From NCBI RefSeq assembly GCF_900258515.1, contig NZ_LT984884.1:3726552-3790551 (forward strand): DNA of 64,000 bases. Direction: 5' to 3'. The translations under genes and the position numbers were made by a program. This document shows, one piece after another, positions 27,561-35,531 of the stretch (positions are counted from its first letter, which is position 1; each line of letters starts with the position of its first letter). Origin of the DNA: Lentibacillus sp. Marseille-P4043. Lineage in GTDB: Bacteria > Bacillota > Bacilli > Bacillales > Amphibacillaceae. The notes below the pieces were generated by a model that was given only the letters and a program-made list of their open reading frames with translations, did not search any database and was not told where the DNA came from.

Positions 27561-27590
27561 TGAAAGAACCTTAGCCTAAAGGTTCTTTCA
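27561..27590. terminator. Convergent terminator hairpin
   Basis: Perfect 12-bp inverted repeat TGAAAGAACCTT / AAGGTTCTTTCA around a six-base loop. It overlaps the last codons of the minus-strand SMR gene and lies after the hxlR-like gene on the plus strand. Confidence 0.6.
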
Positions 27591-27918
27591 CTGTTTCTCT
27601 ATTTTTAGAGGCGTTCAATAATACAACTCCACCTATAATTAATATGACTCCCAATATCTTGAAGGTACTAAAAACTTCTCCCCATACAACTACACTTATT
27701 AAAGCAGTTAGCGCTGTTCCTAACCCAGCCCAAATGGCATAAGCTAAACTTAACGGAATTGTATTAAGACACAATGATAAACAATAAAACGCAAGTGCAT
27801 AACCAGCAACTACACCAACAGCTGGAAATAATACGGTAAATCCCTCTGACTTTTTGAGCATTGCAGTAGCAAAAACCTCTCCAATAATTGAAATTATTAA
27901 ATAAAGATAACCCCTCAT
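27571..27918 (-). CDS. SMR-family small multidrug efflux subunit (second of pair)
   Basis: Four-helix small multidrug resistance protein of 115 residues. The key glutamate is in the first helix (SIIGEVFATAMLK), and the conserved LAYAIWAGLGTALTAL and GVILIIGGVVLLN motifs are present. It follows another SMR gene whose end overlaps the region before this start; paired SMR proteins (as YkkCD or EbrAB) work as heterodimers that exchange cationic drugs for protons. The ATG at 27918 has AAGGAGG; an earlier in-frame start would add 13 non-family residues. Confidence 0.9.
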   Translation of the reverse strand: MRGYLYLIISIIGEVFATAMLKKSEGFTVLFPAVGVVAGYALAFYCLSLCLNTIPLSLAYAIWAGLGTALTALISVVVWGEVFSTFKILGVILIIGGVVLLNASKNRETVKEPLG

Positions 27919-27940
27919 TTTCCTCCCTCCTTCTTTGGAA

Positions 27941-28264
27941 TTAATGTACTCCATCAATATTAAGAAAAATTACTCCACCTATAATTAAAACTAACCCAAA
28001 CAGCTTTTTGCCATTAAAATTCTCTTTATATATTGTAACTCCAACTAATGCTGTTAGTGCCGTTCCTAATCCTGCCCAAATAGCATAAGCCACTCCAAGG
28101 TGCAGCATTTTTAATGATAAAGATAAGCCATAGAAAGCTATTCCGTACCCAACGATTACTCCAAGAGAAGGTATGATTTTTTTAAAACCATTTGTCGCTT
28201 TAAGCATTGAACTGCCAAACACTTCACTCACAATCGATATTGCTAATAGTATATAAGCATTCAT
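27941..28264 (-). CDS. SMR-family small multidrug efflux subunit (first of pair)
   Basis: Four-helix membrane protein of 107 residues with the catalytic glutamate in SIVSEVFGSSMLK and the SMR signature VAYAIWAGLGTALTALVG. Its start codon overlaps the stop of the tetR gene as ATGA, so it is translated with it. The two SMR proteins are clearly paralogous and share the same helix-3 motif; together they should form a heterodimeric efflux pump repressed by the TetR protein. Confidence 0.9.
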   Translation of the reverse strand: MNAYILLAISIVSEVFGSSMLKATNGFKKIIPSLGVIVGYGIAFYGLSLSLKMLHLGVAYAIWAGLGTALTALVGVTIYKENFNGKKLFGLVLIIGGVIFLNIDGVH

Positions 28265-28824
28265 AATCGCTCTTCACTTTTTGACATTTCCAATAATTGT
28301 TGAATTACTTCATTTACCCTTTTTTCTTCTAACGGAGCTACATTCAATGTTTGTGAGTAATAGAGTCCATCTAACGCTAATCTGATGATAGTCGCCGTTA
28401 TTGGATTTATCCCATCATCTTCTAACTTTTTTAAAGTAGTTTTATAACCATCAGATATAGTTTTAGCTATTTCAGGTTCTAAATAAGAAGTTGCAAAAAT
28501 GCCGACATTTAACTCTTTATAATGTTCTAAATCAAATTTTGAGGCTTCAATTAATGCACGAGACCATTTACCTTTCTCATCAGAATCATCAGAATCGTTT
28601 TCAGCATATTTGTAAAAATTTAAACAAAATTGTTCAAAAATATATTGTGCCAATCCTTTTATTAACGATTCTTTATTTGAAAAGTGATACAATAATCCTC
28701 CTTTGCTAATGTTAGCTTTTTTAGCTACGGCATCCAATGTCAATGAATTAAAACCATTTTCAAGTATAATTTGCTTTGTCGTATCTAAAATAAGACGACG
28801 CTTAACATCGGCTTTTGATTCCAT
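28261..28824 (-). CDS. TetR-family repressor of the SMR pair
   Basis: TetR regulator of 187 residues. The helix-turn-helix lies at about 10-55 (LILDTTKQIILENGFNSLTL, TLDAVAKKANISKGGLLYHF); LYHFSNKESLIKGL is the usual continuation. The ligand domain holds KFDLEHYKELNVGIFATSYLE. It is the first gene of the operon with the two SMR genes (ATGA overlap), and the promoter carries a matching palindrome, so it is expected to be autorepressed and released by a cationic drug. Confidence 0.92.
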   Translation of the reverse strand: MESKADVKRRLILDTTKQIILENGFNSLTLDAVAKKANISKGGLLYHFSNKESLIKGLAQYIFEQFCLNFYKYAENDSDDSDEKGKWSRALIEASKFDLEHYKELNVGIFATSYLEPEIAKTISDGYKTTLKKLEDDGINPITATIIRLALDGLYYSQTLNVAPLEEKRVNEVIQQLLEMSKSEERL

Positions 28825-28868
28825 TAGATATCACTCCTTATTCGATTAATTGGTGTTAATTACTATTT

Positions 28869-28898
28869 ATTGTACCGTCTAGACGGTTTTCTTGTCAA
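28869..28898 (-). promoter_or_regulatory. tetR-SMR promoter with palindromic operator in the spacer
   Basis: On the minus strand TTGACA, 18 bp, TACAAT form a near-consensus promoter. The spacer contains the perfect 14-bp palindrome ACCGTCTAGACGGT (28874-28887). A repressor bound there would block RNA polymerase directly. Confidence 0.8.
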
Positions 28899-28995
28899 TG
28901 TGAAGATTCTTCCCATATTAGATAGGGAACAAAACTCCCGTTGGCACTTACTCGTAAATGCTGACGAGTGCGTTCATTCAATAAGAAGTTAAATC

Positions 28996-29030
28996 AAAAG
29001 GACTAGAGAATTTTATCTCTAATCCTTTTT
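28996..29030. terminator. Terminator hairpin beyond the BCCT gene
   Basis: Stem AAAAGGACTAGAGA / TCTCTAATCCTTTT with one mismatch and T runs on both strands. It lies about 150 bases after the BCCT stop on the minus strand. The remaining gap (28900-29182) shows nothing else. Confidence 0.55.
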
Positions 29031-29182
29031 AATCTACGAGTTATTTGGTTAATTTGATTACAAAAACGATACGATTTCTTCTGCGTTTCACCTGTGTTAA
29101 TGATTTTGCTTTTCAAAAATAAACCCTGAAAAAATGAGCGCACTTTTTGTCTAGTGTATTTTTCTTTCATTAATCTGTCTTA

Positions 29183-30667
29183 CTACAACTTCTTCCCTTG
29201 TTTTTCATTTTTCAACGCTTTATAAAAAGAGAAAACCATCAGCAACATGATAAATGAAAATGGCAATGCTGCTGAAATCAACGCATTTTGCAAGGCCTGC
29301 AAGCCACCGGTATATAAAAGCACTGCGGCTATTGTCGATTGTGCAATTCCCCATACGAATTTAACAGGTGTCGATGGAGATAACGAGCCATTTGTGGTCT
29401 GCATCCCCAAAACAAAAGTCGCGGAATCTGCTGAAGTAATAAAAAACGTGCTAATAAGCAGGATACCTAAAATGGATAAGATCATACTTATTGGAAATTG
29501 ATCAAATAAACCGAAAAGCGCCTGTTCATCTGGCAAACCGGCAATATCTGCTCCATTATTTTGCTCCTCAATCCCTGATATCCCAAATGCTGAAAACCAT
29601 AAGAAACCAATTACAGATGGAACGATTAGAACACCTGACAAAAATTCACGAATGGTCCGACCTTTTGATACGCGAGCAATAAAAATTCCAACAAACGGAG
29701 CCCAAGCGATCCACCAGGCCCAGAAGAAAACCGTCCAGTCCATTACCCACTGCCGTTCTTCAACACTATTTGGTGATATACGAAAGCTTTCGGAAGGTAT
29801 TTTTTGAATGTACGACCCGATCGTATCGGTAAATGAGTTTAGAATATACATGGTAGGCCCAAGAACTAGTGCAGCAATGAACAAAATACCAGCTAATATC
29901 ATATTAGCGTTACTTAAATATTTGATCCCCTTGCTTAGACCTGTGTAGGCTGACAGCATAAATAATACTGTCACAACCAAAATAATTACGAGCTGAACCC
30001 AAAAGTCATCATCTACCCCAAATAAATAGGTAAAACCGCCATTGATTTGTGTCGCACCAAATCCAAGGGTTGTTGCGACACCAACAATCGTCGCAAATAC
30101 TGCGATAACATCGACTAACTTCCCCCATGGTCCATCCATCTTTTCACCAAAAATCGGCCCAAGTGCAGCACTAATTAATCCAGGCTTGCCATGGCGGAAG
30201 ATAAAATAGGCTAATACTAAGGCAGTCACGGCATATATCGCCCAGGCATGAATACCGTAGTGAAAAAACGTAATCCGCAACGAATCCTCCAGTGCCTCCC
30301 TAGTACCAGGTTCTGCTGTTGGAGGAGTTTCTATATAGTGGGAGACAGGTGAAGCAACCCCGTAAAAGACAAGCCCAATCCCCATTCCAGCGCTAAATAA
30401 CATAGAGAACCATGTTGGATAGCTAAATTCCGGTCGATCGTCCTGCTTTCCAAGTCTGATTTTACCATAAGGACTAAATATTAAGTACAAACAAAATACG
30501 ACGAACAATGATACAATCAATAAATAATACCAGCCAAAGTGAACGGATATATAATTCATAATCGAGCTTGATATATCTTCAAAATTGACCGGAGCAATGA
30601 TGCCCCAAAAGGATAGGATCAATGTAAGAGCAAATGTAATCCAAAAAACAGCAGTTACTTGTTTCAT
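29183..30667 (-). CDS. BCCT-family compatible-solute transporter
   Basis: Secondary carrier for betaine, choline or carnitine, 494 residues, twelve helices. The GMGIGLVFYGVASPVSHY motif (sodium-coupled betaine type, as in BetP/OpuD) and the family signature region MDWTVFFWAWWIAWAPFVG with FIARVSKGRTIREF are present, and TSADSATFVLGMQT follows. The ATG at 30667 (MKQVTAVFWITFALTL) has AAGGGG seven bases upstream; an earlier in-frame ATG at 30814 would start inside a terminator and is rejected. Part of this gene also exists as a relic at 31279-31470. Supports growth at high osmolarity. Confidence 0.9.
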   Translation of the reverse strand: MKQVTAVFWITFALTLILSFWGIIAPVNFEDISSSIMNYISVHFGWYYLLIVSLFVVFCLYLIFSPYGKIRLGKQDDRPEFSYPTWFSMLFSAGMGIGLVFYGVASPVSHYIETPPTAEPGTREALEDSLRITFFHYGIHAWAIYAVTALVLAYFIFRHGKPGLISAALGPIFGEKMDGPWGKLVDVIAVFATIVGVATTLGFGATQINGGFTYLFGVDDDFWVQLVIILVVTVLFMLSAYTGLSKGIKYLSNANMILAGILFIAALVLGPTMYILNSFTDTIGSYIQKIPSESFRISPNSVEERQWVMDWTVFFWAWWIAWAPFVGIFIARVSKGRTIREFLSGVLIVPSVIGFLWFSAFGISGIEEQNNGADIAGLPDEQALFGLFDQFPISMILSILGILLISTFFITSADSATFVLGMQTTNGSLSPSTPVKFVWGIAQSTIAAVLLYTGGLQALQNALISAALPFSFIMLLMVFSFYKALKNEKQGKKL

Positions 30668-30768
30668 GTTATACCCCTTCCCATATTTCCCGTTAGTAGA
30701 AATTAGTGTAACGTTAGTTTTTCTATAACGAAGAATTCTATGCGCAAGAGGGTTGTTTAAAATGAGCC

Positions 30769-30836
30769 AAAAAAATCCCTCTCCGCTATAAGCCAAGAGG
30801 GATTTTTGATTCATTAAAATGTCTCCGTCAAATTTA
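30769..30836 (-). other. Duplicated ppaC 3' end and terminator
   Basis: The bases just before the VOC stop (about 30815-30836) read AATTTGACGGAGACATTTTAA on the complementary register, the same as the last codons of ppaC (N-L-T-E-T-F-stop) with one change, and they are followed by a hairpin (30769-30807; AATCCCTCT / AGAGGGATT with T run) homologous to the ppaC terminator. Functionally it terminates the VOC gene; historically it is a copy of the ppaC tail. Confidence 0.65.
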
Positions 30837-31211
30837 TTTATCTTCCCTTAATAAATATTCATTTCCATCTTGATCATAAAATTTGAACATGGTACCAAAC
30901 GGCATTTTTGACATTTCATCTACTTTTACTTCATTTTGCTTCATTTTCTCATAAGCCGATTCAATATCAGTTGTGCTGAAAAGCATGGTAGGATGCGCAA
31001 CCTTAGAGGGTTCATGCTGTTCCATTGCTGACTTAGAATAAAGAACTAGAGTAGTAAATTCGTCATCACTAGGTCCTACTTCTATCCAAGATGCATTGGG
31101 ACCCATCGGTTGTTCAAGTTTTAAAACAAAACCTAGTTTATTTAACCAGAACTCTTTTGCTTGTTCTTGGTCTTCTACATATACAGTAATTTTTCCGACC
31201 TTATTAATCAT
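30834..31211 (-). CDS. VOC-family (glyoxalase/bleomycin-resistance fold) protein
   Basis: Small metal-binding vicinal-oxygen-chelate fold protein of 125 residues. It begins GKITVYVEDQEQAKEFWLNKLGF split as KITVYVEDQEQAKEF and WLNKLGFVLK, and ends FGTMFKFYDQDGNEYLL, the second metal-side strand. No specific substrate can be read from it. The ATG at 31211 has AAGGGTGATC upstream. It sits between the two halves of a tandem duplication (ppaC tail/BCCT). Confidence 0.85.
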   Translation of the reverse strand: MINKVGKITVYVEDQEQAKEFWLNKLGFVLKLEQPMGPNASWIEVGPSDDEFTTLVLYSKSAMEQHEPSKVAHPTMLFSTTDIESAYEKMKQNEVKVDEMSKMPFGTMFKFYDQDGNEYLLREDK

Positions 31212-31278
31212 CACGATCACCCTTTTCATCATAATCATTTATATTTTAACAAACCTATGATAATAATAGCTACAACTA

Positions 31279-31470
31279 CTACTTTCCACGGGCAATAAAG
31301 ATCCCACAAACGTCTAGTCGATTCACCAGGCCCAGAATAACTGTCCAGTCCATTGATTGGCGCTCTACATCATGATTCGGCAATTTACGAAAGTTTTTGT
31401 TTAAGTGTACAATCCAAGCATATTTTCCCGTTATGTGTAACGTTCGTTTTGAGCGGAATTTTATGTGCAA
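31279..31470 (-). pseudogene. BCCT transporter relic
   Basis: A degraded fragment whose translation matches the intact BCCT gene nearby: SMDWTVILGLVNRLDVCGIF followed by IARGK corresponds to MDWTVFFWAWWIAWAPFVGIF-IARVSKG, and FRKLPNHDVERQ to FRISPNSVEERQ. Upstream sequence (31425-31530) also matches the 5' flank of the intact gene. Only the middle of the gene and its leader remain, with large deletions. This is the dead partner of a tandem duplication. Confidence 0.75.
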
Positions 31471-31488
31471 TAGGGATTGAAAAAGGTC

Positions 31489-31523
31489 AAAAAAATTCCT
31501 CCCAGCCTTTAGCCGAGAGGAAA
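31489..31523 (-). terminator. ppaC terminator
   Basis: On the minus strand TTTCCTCTCGGCT then AGGCTGGGAGGAA followed by seven T. It lies 11 bases after the ppaC stop and is homologous to the hairpin at 30769-30807. Confidence 0.7.
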
Positions 31524-31533
31524 CTATTGTTCA

Positions 31534-32454
31534 TTAAAATGTTTCCGTCAAATTCGTAACAATCTGCTTCTTCCGTGATACGACACCTTTTAATAGGGCG
31601 CGATTATTTTCCAATTTCACGTCAAATGCTTTTTCAACATTTTCCTTGGCTTTACCAAGTGCTAATGCATCTGAATCGTTGTTAATAATGTCAGTTACAA
31701 CGAACAAGAATAAATCCAAGTTCTTGCTTTCAATCGTTTTGTTAATTTCCTCTTCCAATTCTGCTTGGTGGGAAAGAATTGTGCTTGTATCCACCGCATT
31801 CACTTGTGCAATTTCTACTTTTGATCCATTCATGTCAAATTCCTTCGCATCCATGGAAATAAGTTCGGCCATTGTTTTGTCGCCTAGATCAGCTCCAGCC
31901 TGCAACATATCCAACCCATATTTATCAAGATCAACACCAGCAACTTCAGCTAATTCGCGAGCCGCGTCAACGTCTTGTTGTGTGCATGTTGGTGATTTCA
32001 ATAGTAATGAATCGGAAATAATTGCTGATACAAGTAATCCAGCAATTTCTTTGGTAATCGAAACGTTATTTTCTTCGTACATTTTTTTTAAAATTGTCGC
32101 TGTACAGCCAACAGGTTCTACGCGGAAATATAATGGTTCTTTTGTTTCAAAATTTGCCACACGGTGATGGTCGATAACTTCAGTGATTCGTGCATCTTTA
32201 ATATTATCAACACTCTGCTGAAATTCATTATGATCAACCAAAATCACATCACTATTTTCCGGAACCGTTTCAATTAAACGTGGTTCTTTTACATGAAAAT
32301 AATCCAATGCATATTGTGTCTCTTTATTAACCGCACCTAAGCGAACAGGCTCTGCTTGAAATCCTAATTCATTTTTCAAATGGGCATAAGCAAGTGCTGC
32401 AGTAATTGTGTCTGTATCTGGGTTTTTGTGTCCAAATATAAGTGTGCTTTCCAT
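31534..32454 (-). CDS. ppaC: Manganese-dependent inorganic pyrophosphatase (family II)
   Basis: Hydrolyses pyrophosphate to phosphate in the cytoplasm. The 306-residue DHH-family protein has metal ligands in GHKNPDTDT (H9, D13, D15), DHNEFQQS and the EVIDHHRV motif, plus SRKKQ near the C-terminus for phosphate binding in the DHHA2 domain. Length equals that of the Bacillus enzyme. AGGAGAG precedes the ATG. Its last codons and terminator were copied once to 30769-30836. Confidence 0.95.
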   Translation of the reverse strand: MESTLIFGHKNPDTDTITAALAYAHLKNELGFQAEPVRLGAVNKETQYALDYFHVKEPRLIETVPENSDVILVDHNEFQQSVDNIKDARITEVIDHHRVANFETKEPLYFRVEPVGCTATILKKMYEENNVSITKEIAGLLVSAIISDSLLLKSPTCTQQDVDAARELAEVAGVDLDKYGLDMLQAGADLGDKTMAELISMDAKEFDMNGSKVEIAQVNAVDTSTILSHQAELEEEINKTIESKNLDLFLFVVTDIINNDSDALALGKAKENVEKAFDVKLENNRALLKGVVSRKKQIVTNLTETF

Positions 32455-32604
32455 GGTAACTCTCCTATCACATTGAAAATTTATATCCTTATTCTTTATA
32501 CCAATTATATGGCATCATCGCAAATTAGAAAAGCACTTGCCCTTGTTAGCTACTCCTAATTGTTGTTCTCTGTAAATTATTTCCTTGCTTCACACTAATA
32601 CTCA

Positions 32605-32820
32605 TTATCGAAAGAAAACGGCATAAATGATAAACCCGAATATGAGTACAAGAATAAGTATTCCTGTACCTTTCCAACCTAAACCACCTACCAAGTCAAC
32701 AAGGCTTCCATTAACATCCCTATTTAGCGAATCATTCGAATTGCCAGTTGGGTTGTTTTTCAACTCTTGTTGCCTTAGTCTCTCTCTTCTTTCTTCAGGT
32801 GTTTCTTTGTCTATGCCCAT
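32605..32820 (-). CDS. Small membrane protein, DUF6366-like
   Basis: A 71-residue protein with a charged N-terminal helix (KETPEERRERLRQQELKNNP), a glycine-rich turn (LVGGLGWKG) and one C-terminal membrane helix (TGILILVLIFGFIIYAVFF). It resembles the DUF6366 small membrane proteins of Bacillaceae. A strong AGGAGGTG site precedes the ATG. Function unknown. Confidence 0.65.
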   Translation of the reverse strand: MGIDKETPEERRERLRQQELKNNPTGNSNDSLNRDVNGSLVDLVGGLGWKGTGILILVLIFGFIIYAVFFR

Positions 32821-32982
32821 GTTAACACCTCCTAAAAATTAAACAATAGCGGAACAAGGTGCACTGCCTTATTTAGAAAATCCTCCTCCTTAAGTGAAAT
32901 TCGCTCAAATCCACGGGGTATATCGCATATTTTTTTGCAAATAATAGGGTTGATTGCTAAACGAAAATGAAGGAGGACTTGT

Positions 32983-33141
32983 ATGGTAAAGGATCAACAA
33001 GCTAAACGGAATTTGAATTCTAATACGAAACCAGGATTTGCCAAAACTGATGCTGAAAAAGTAAAACGAGAAATTCAGAAAGATATAAGGGAAGGACAAG
33101 GTGCAATGACTTCCCGCGAGGCAGGAGCAATGCGAGACTAA
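32983..33141 (+). CDS. Small hydrophilic protein, possibly spore-related
   Basis: A 52-residue, lysine- and glutamine-rich protein, beginning MVKDQQAKRNLNSNTKPGFA and ending GQGAMTSREAGAMRD. It is too short for usual gene finders, but an AAGGAGGA site stands five bases before the ATG and a strong terminator follows directly after the stop. A GTATA / CAAATAATA pair about 15 bp apart upstream could be a sporulation-type promoter. The composition is like small acid-soluble spore proteins, but I cannot match it to a named one. Confidence 0.6.
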   Translation: MVKDQQAKRNLNSNTKPGFAKTDAEKVKREIQKDIREGQGAMTSREAGAMRD

Positions 33142-33170
33142 AAAACCACTTTTAGTGGTTTTTTATTTTT
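33140..33170 (+). terminator. Terminator of the 52-residue gene
   Basis: AAAACCACT / AGTGGTTTT stem with TTT loop followed by T-rich sequence; begins at the stop codon. Confidence 0.85.
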
Positions 33171-33324
33171 ATGTTTAGGGATTGACTGTGAAGGAGGCTT
33201 CTACCGTTCCAAGAAAGCAGTAGATAACTACCCGCCCCAAAAAAGTATACAACCTAAATTGTTTTGAAAATTTTCGAATACACATTCTCTATATTTAGTT
33301 TAACACAATTATCATATGAATTTT

Positions 33325-34740
33325 CACTAGCGTTGCATAAAACTAGTCGGAATGTTCTGTAAACATTATTTCTGTAATTTTTGCCAAAAAGTTAAAGTCC
33401 AATTAAAGGTGGCTCTGTCCATCTGGTAAAATTATACAATTAATACAAATTAATACAAATTAATACAACCTACGACAATATCATTTATTACGGTACTGTC
33501 TTGTTTTCAAAACGATGTAGCCAAATGTAAGCTGGTTTCCATAACGCGGCCTTTAACCAACGAGTAATTCGAAGCAGTGATTTTTTACTTTTCGTTTCCA
33601 GTTGGATGAGCACATGCAAACAATAGGTGATGAGCGCAATATAGATTTGATTTTGTAACGCTGTTTCACTCATTCCGTAAAAATGTTTGATTTCCACGTG
33701 CTGCTTTAACCATTTGAAAAATAATTCGATTGCCCAGCGTGATCGATAAATATCAATAATTTCTTGTGGTTCCAAGTCAAATCGATTCGTGATTAATCGA
33801 AGGATGTTTCCCTTCGTATCCATCACTTCAAGAAGACGAAATACGTTTTCGCACCGATTTTGTGTGGATCCTATGTAAACCATTCTGTCAGATAGAACCG
33901 ATGATTCAGCTGGAACGGAAAAGGAACATACTTCACGAATGACGGCATTTTTCTTTATTCTGGATGCAAAGAAGTATCCTTCGTCTGTCATCCTGTCAAA
34001 TCGTTCGTAATCCACATAGCCGCGATCAAAGACGTACATGGCTTCCTTGTCATCAACGAGAACTTCAAGCTGATTACGATCATGTTCTTTCGCCACTGTG
34101 ATCTCAGCTTTCTCAGGATAGACTGTATCTTTATCCATGAAAACGAGTCGTAAATGTAGTTTCACACCAGCCTTTGTTTTACGGAACTTGGCCCACTTAT
34201 AATTGGTTAGGTTAAGAGGCAAGGTGCTAGAATCGATAATTATGGCAAATTCTTGTAGGCCTTATTGTGATATCCACGTATCTGCTGCACAAGATCGGAA
34301 AACAGGGTCGCTAGTATGGATGGATCAATTTCTTTATTCTTGCGAGAAAGCTGTGATGCGCTAATCGATTCAAAACCAACAGCTTCCTGAAAGTCTGCAT
34401 CCAATAAAGCGTCACTTAATGCTTGGAGCCCTTCCGTTTCATGTACTTGTGCATAAAGCATCAGTTTAATGTAGGCTTCAGTCGTTAGTTTTTTAGTATA
34501 GCTATCTTGTTTTAAGTTTTTAACTTGATTAAAAAGATTTTTAGTATTTATAGGTGCAAACCATTTACCAAATGCTGATTTTGGTGTATTCTTGTCCATA
34601 TTGTTGGTCCTTTATATTGGATTTGGACAGGAAAACCACCTGACCTATTCATTATAAAGGATTTTTTGTTGTCTATACAGCCAAAAATTGAACATTGCCA
34701 ATATTTTTTGTTATTAAATTTAATTAATGCAACGCTAGTG
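33325..34740. mobile_element. IS4-family insertion sequence, copy 2 (defective)
   Basis: Ends CACTAGCGTTGCAT and ATGCAACGCTAGTG as in copy 1, total 1416 bp; flanks ATGAATTTT and GTGAATTTT agree in eight of nine bases, consistent with its own target duplication. It differs from copy 1 by a few substitutions, an extra AATTAATACA unit near the left end, and a 4-bp deletion in the transposase gene. Same orientation as copy 1, 20 kb apart. Confidence 0.92.
33488..34599 (-). pseudogene. IS4-family transposase, frameshifted
   Basis: Same transposase as at 13511-14626, split into residues 1-119 (34599-34240) and the C-terminal 244 residues (34222-33488). Near 34240 copy 1 reads TTTTTAATGGC where this copy reads TTATGGC; the loss of four bases shifts the frame just before the first catalytic aspartate. 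The C-terminal part still has D2 and the YREK signature, but no complete enzyme can be made without frameshifting. It could be mobilised by the intact copy. Confidence 0.92.
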
Positions 34741-34898
34741 GTGAATTTTATATAATTATTAAAATTAGCAATTAATCGCACCTTAATTCGGGCAATTTTC
34801 AAAATGTAACAGTAATCACTTTAATTCTGTAAAATTGCTTATCAATTCGTTTTTCAATCAACATTTAAAATCAGTACAAACCTTGAAATAACGGTAAA

Positions 34899-34937
34899 AA
34901 TAAACACGCTATTTCAGTGTGAAATAACGTGTTTATT
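34899..34937 (-). terminator. Hairpin downstream of the UspA gene
   Basis: AATAAACACG-C-TATTTC paired with GAAATA-A-CGTGTTTATT around AGTGT. It lies 60 bases after the UspA stop on the minus strand, with A/T-rich flanks on both sides. Confidence 0.65.
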
Positions 34938-34997
34938 GGTATACTATTTTATTGTTTGCACCTCTAAAATTTTCAATAAATATGCGAGTTTTTCATT

Positions 34998-35414
34998 CTA
35001 TTTAACGATCAACACTGGACAATCTACCCGTTTCGCTACCTTATGACTAACACTTCCCAAAATGAACGTTTGCAAATTATTTAATCCACGGCTGCCAATG
35101 ATAACACAGTCAGAATCGTTTCCATTGGCGAAGTTCACAATTTCCGGTCCAGGCTCTCCATGTAACAGATGAACCTTATACGTTATTTTCGCATCTTCCA
35201 GCAAGTCAACAACGGGTTTCATTTTCTCCCGCCTTTTTTGTTCGATTTTAAATTTATCACCACTATGCAATACATCAGCCTTGGCCGTTTGCCCATCAAT
35301 AACATAGACAACCTCAATCGAGCCACTAAATTTTTCCGCAAGCTCAATCGCATATTTGGTTGAACGAATAGAATGTTCCGATCCATCCGTTGCCAACACA
35401 ATCCGTTTAAACAA
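34998..35414 (-). CDS. UspA-type universal stress protein
   Basis: Rossmann-like stress protein of 138 residues. The opening KRIVLATDGSEHSIRSTKYA and the ATP-binding loop VIIGSRGLNNLQTFILGSVS with SHKVAKRVDCPVLIVK are typical of ATP-binding UspA members (G-2x-G-9x-GS). TTG start at 35414 with GAGGTGAGC upstream. It lies 117 bases downstream of the SulP gene on the same strand; SulP-UspA pairs are common and UspA may regulate the carrier. Confidence 0.9.
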   Translation of the reverse strand: MFKRIVLATDGSEHSIRSTKYAIELAEKFSGSIEVVYVIDGQTAKADVLHSGDKFKIEQKRREKMKPVVDLLEDAKITYKVHLLHGEPGPEIVNFANGNDSDCVIIGSRGLNNLQTFILGSVSHKVAKRVDCPVLIVK

Positions 35415-35436
35415 ATGCTCACCTCATTTACTTTCC

Positions 35437-35524
35437 GGGACATGGGGACAGGTTAGTTGTCCCACCCCGAAAATCCCATTTGACGGGGATGGCGCCTGGG
35501 ACAACTAACCTGTCCCCATGTCCC
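35437..35524. repeat. REP-like inverted pair, copy 2
   Basis: Two 28-base arms (35437-35464 and 35497-35524) are exact reverse complements, beginning GGGACATGGGGACAGGTTAG and ending AACCTGTCCCCATGTCCC, separated by 32 bases. It fills the gap between the sulP and uspA genes and would form a long hairpin in the mRNA. Related half sites occur at 25911 and 40804. Confidence 0.88.
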
Positions 35525-35531
35525 ACCTATT

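Noticed and set aside
30667..30814. 49-residue N-terminal extension of the BCCT transporter
   Set aside because: It would begin in a terminator, has no ribosome site, and family members start near MKQVTAVFW.
13349..34749. Composite transposon formed by the two insertion sequences
   Set aside because: Each copy has its own target duplication, so they inserted separately.
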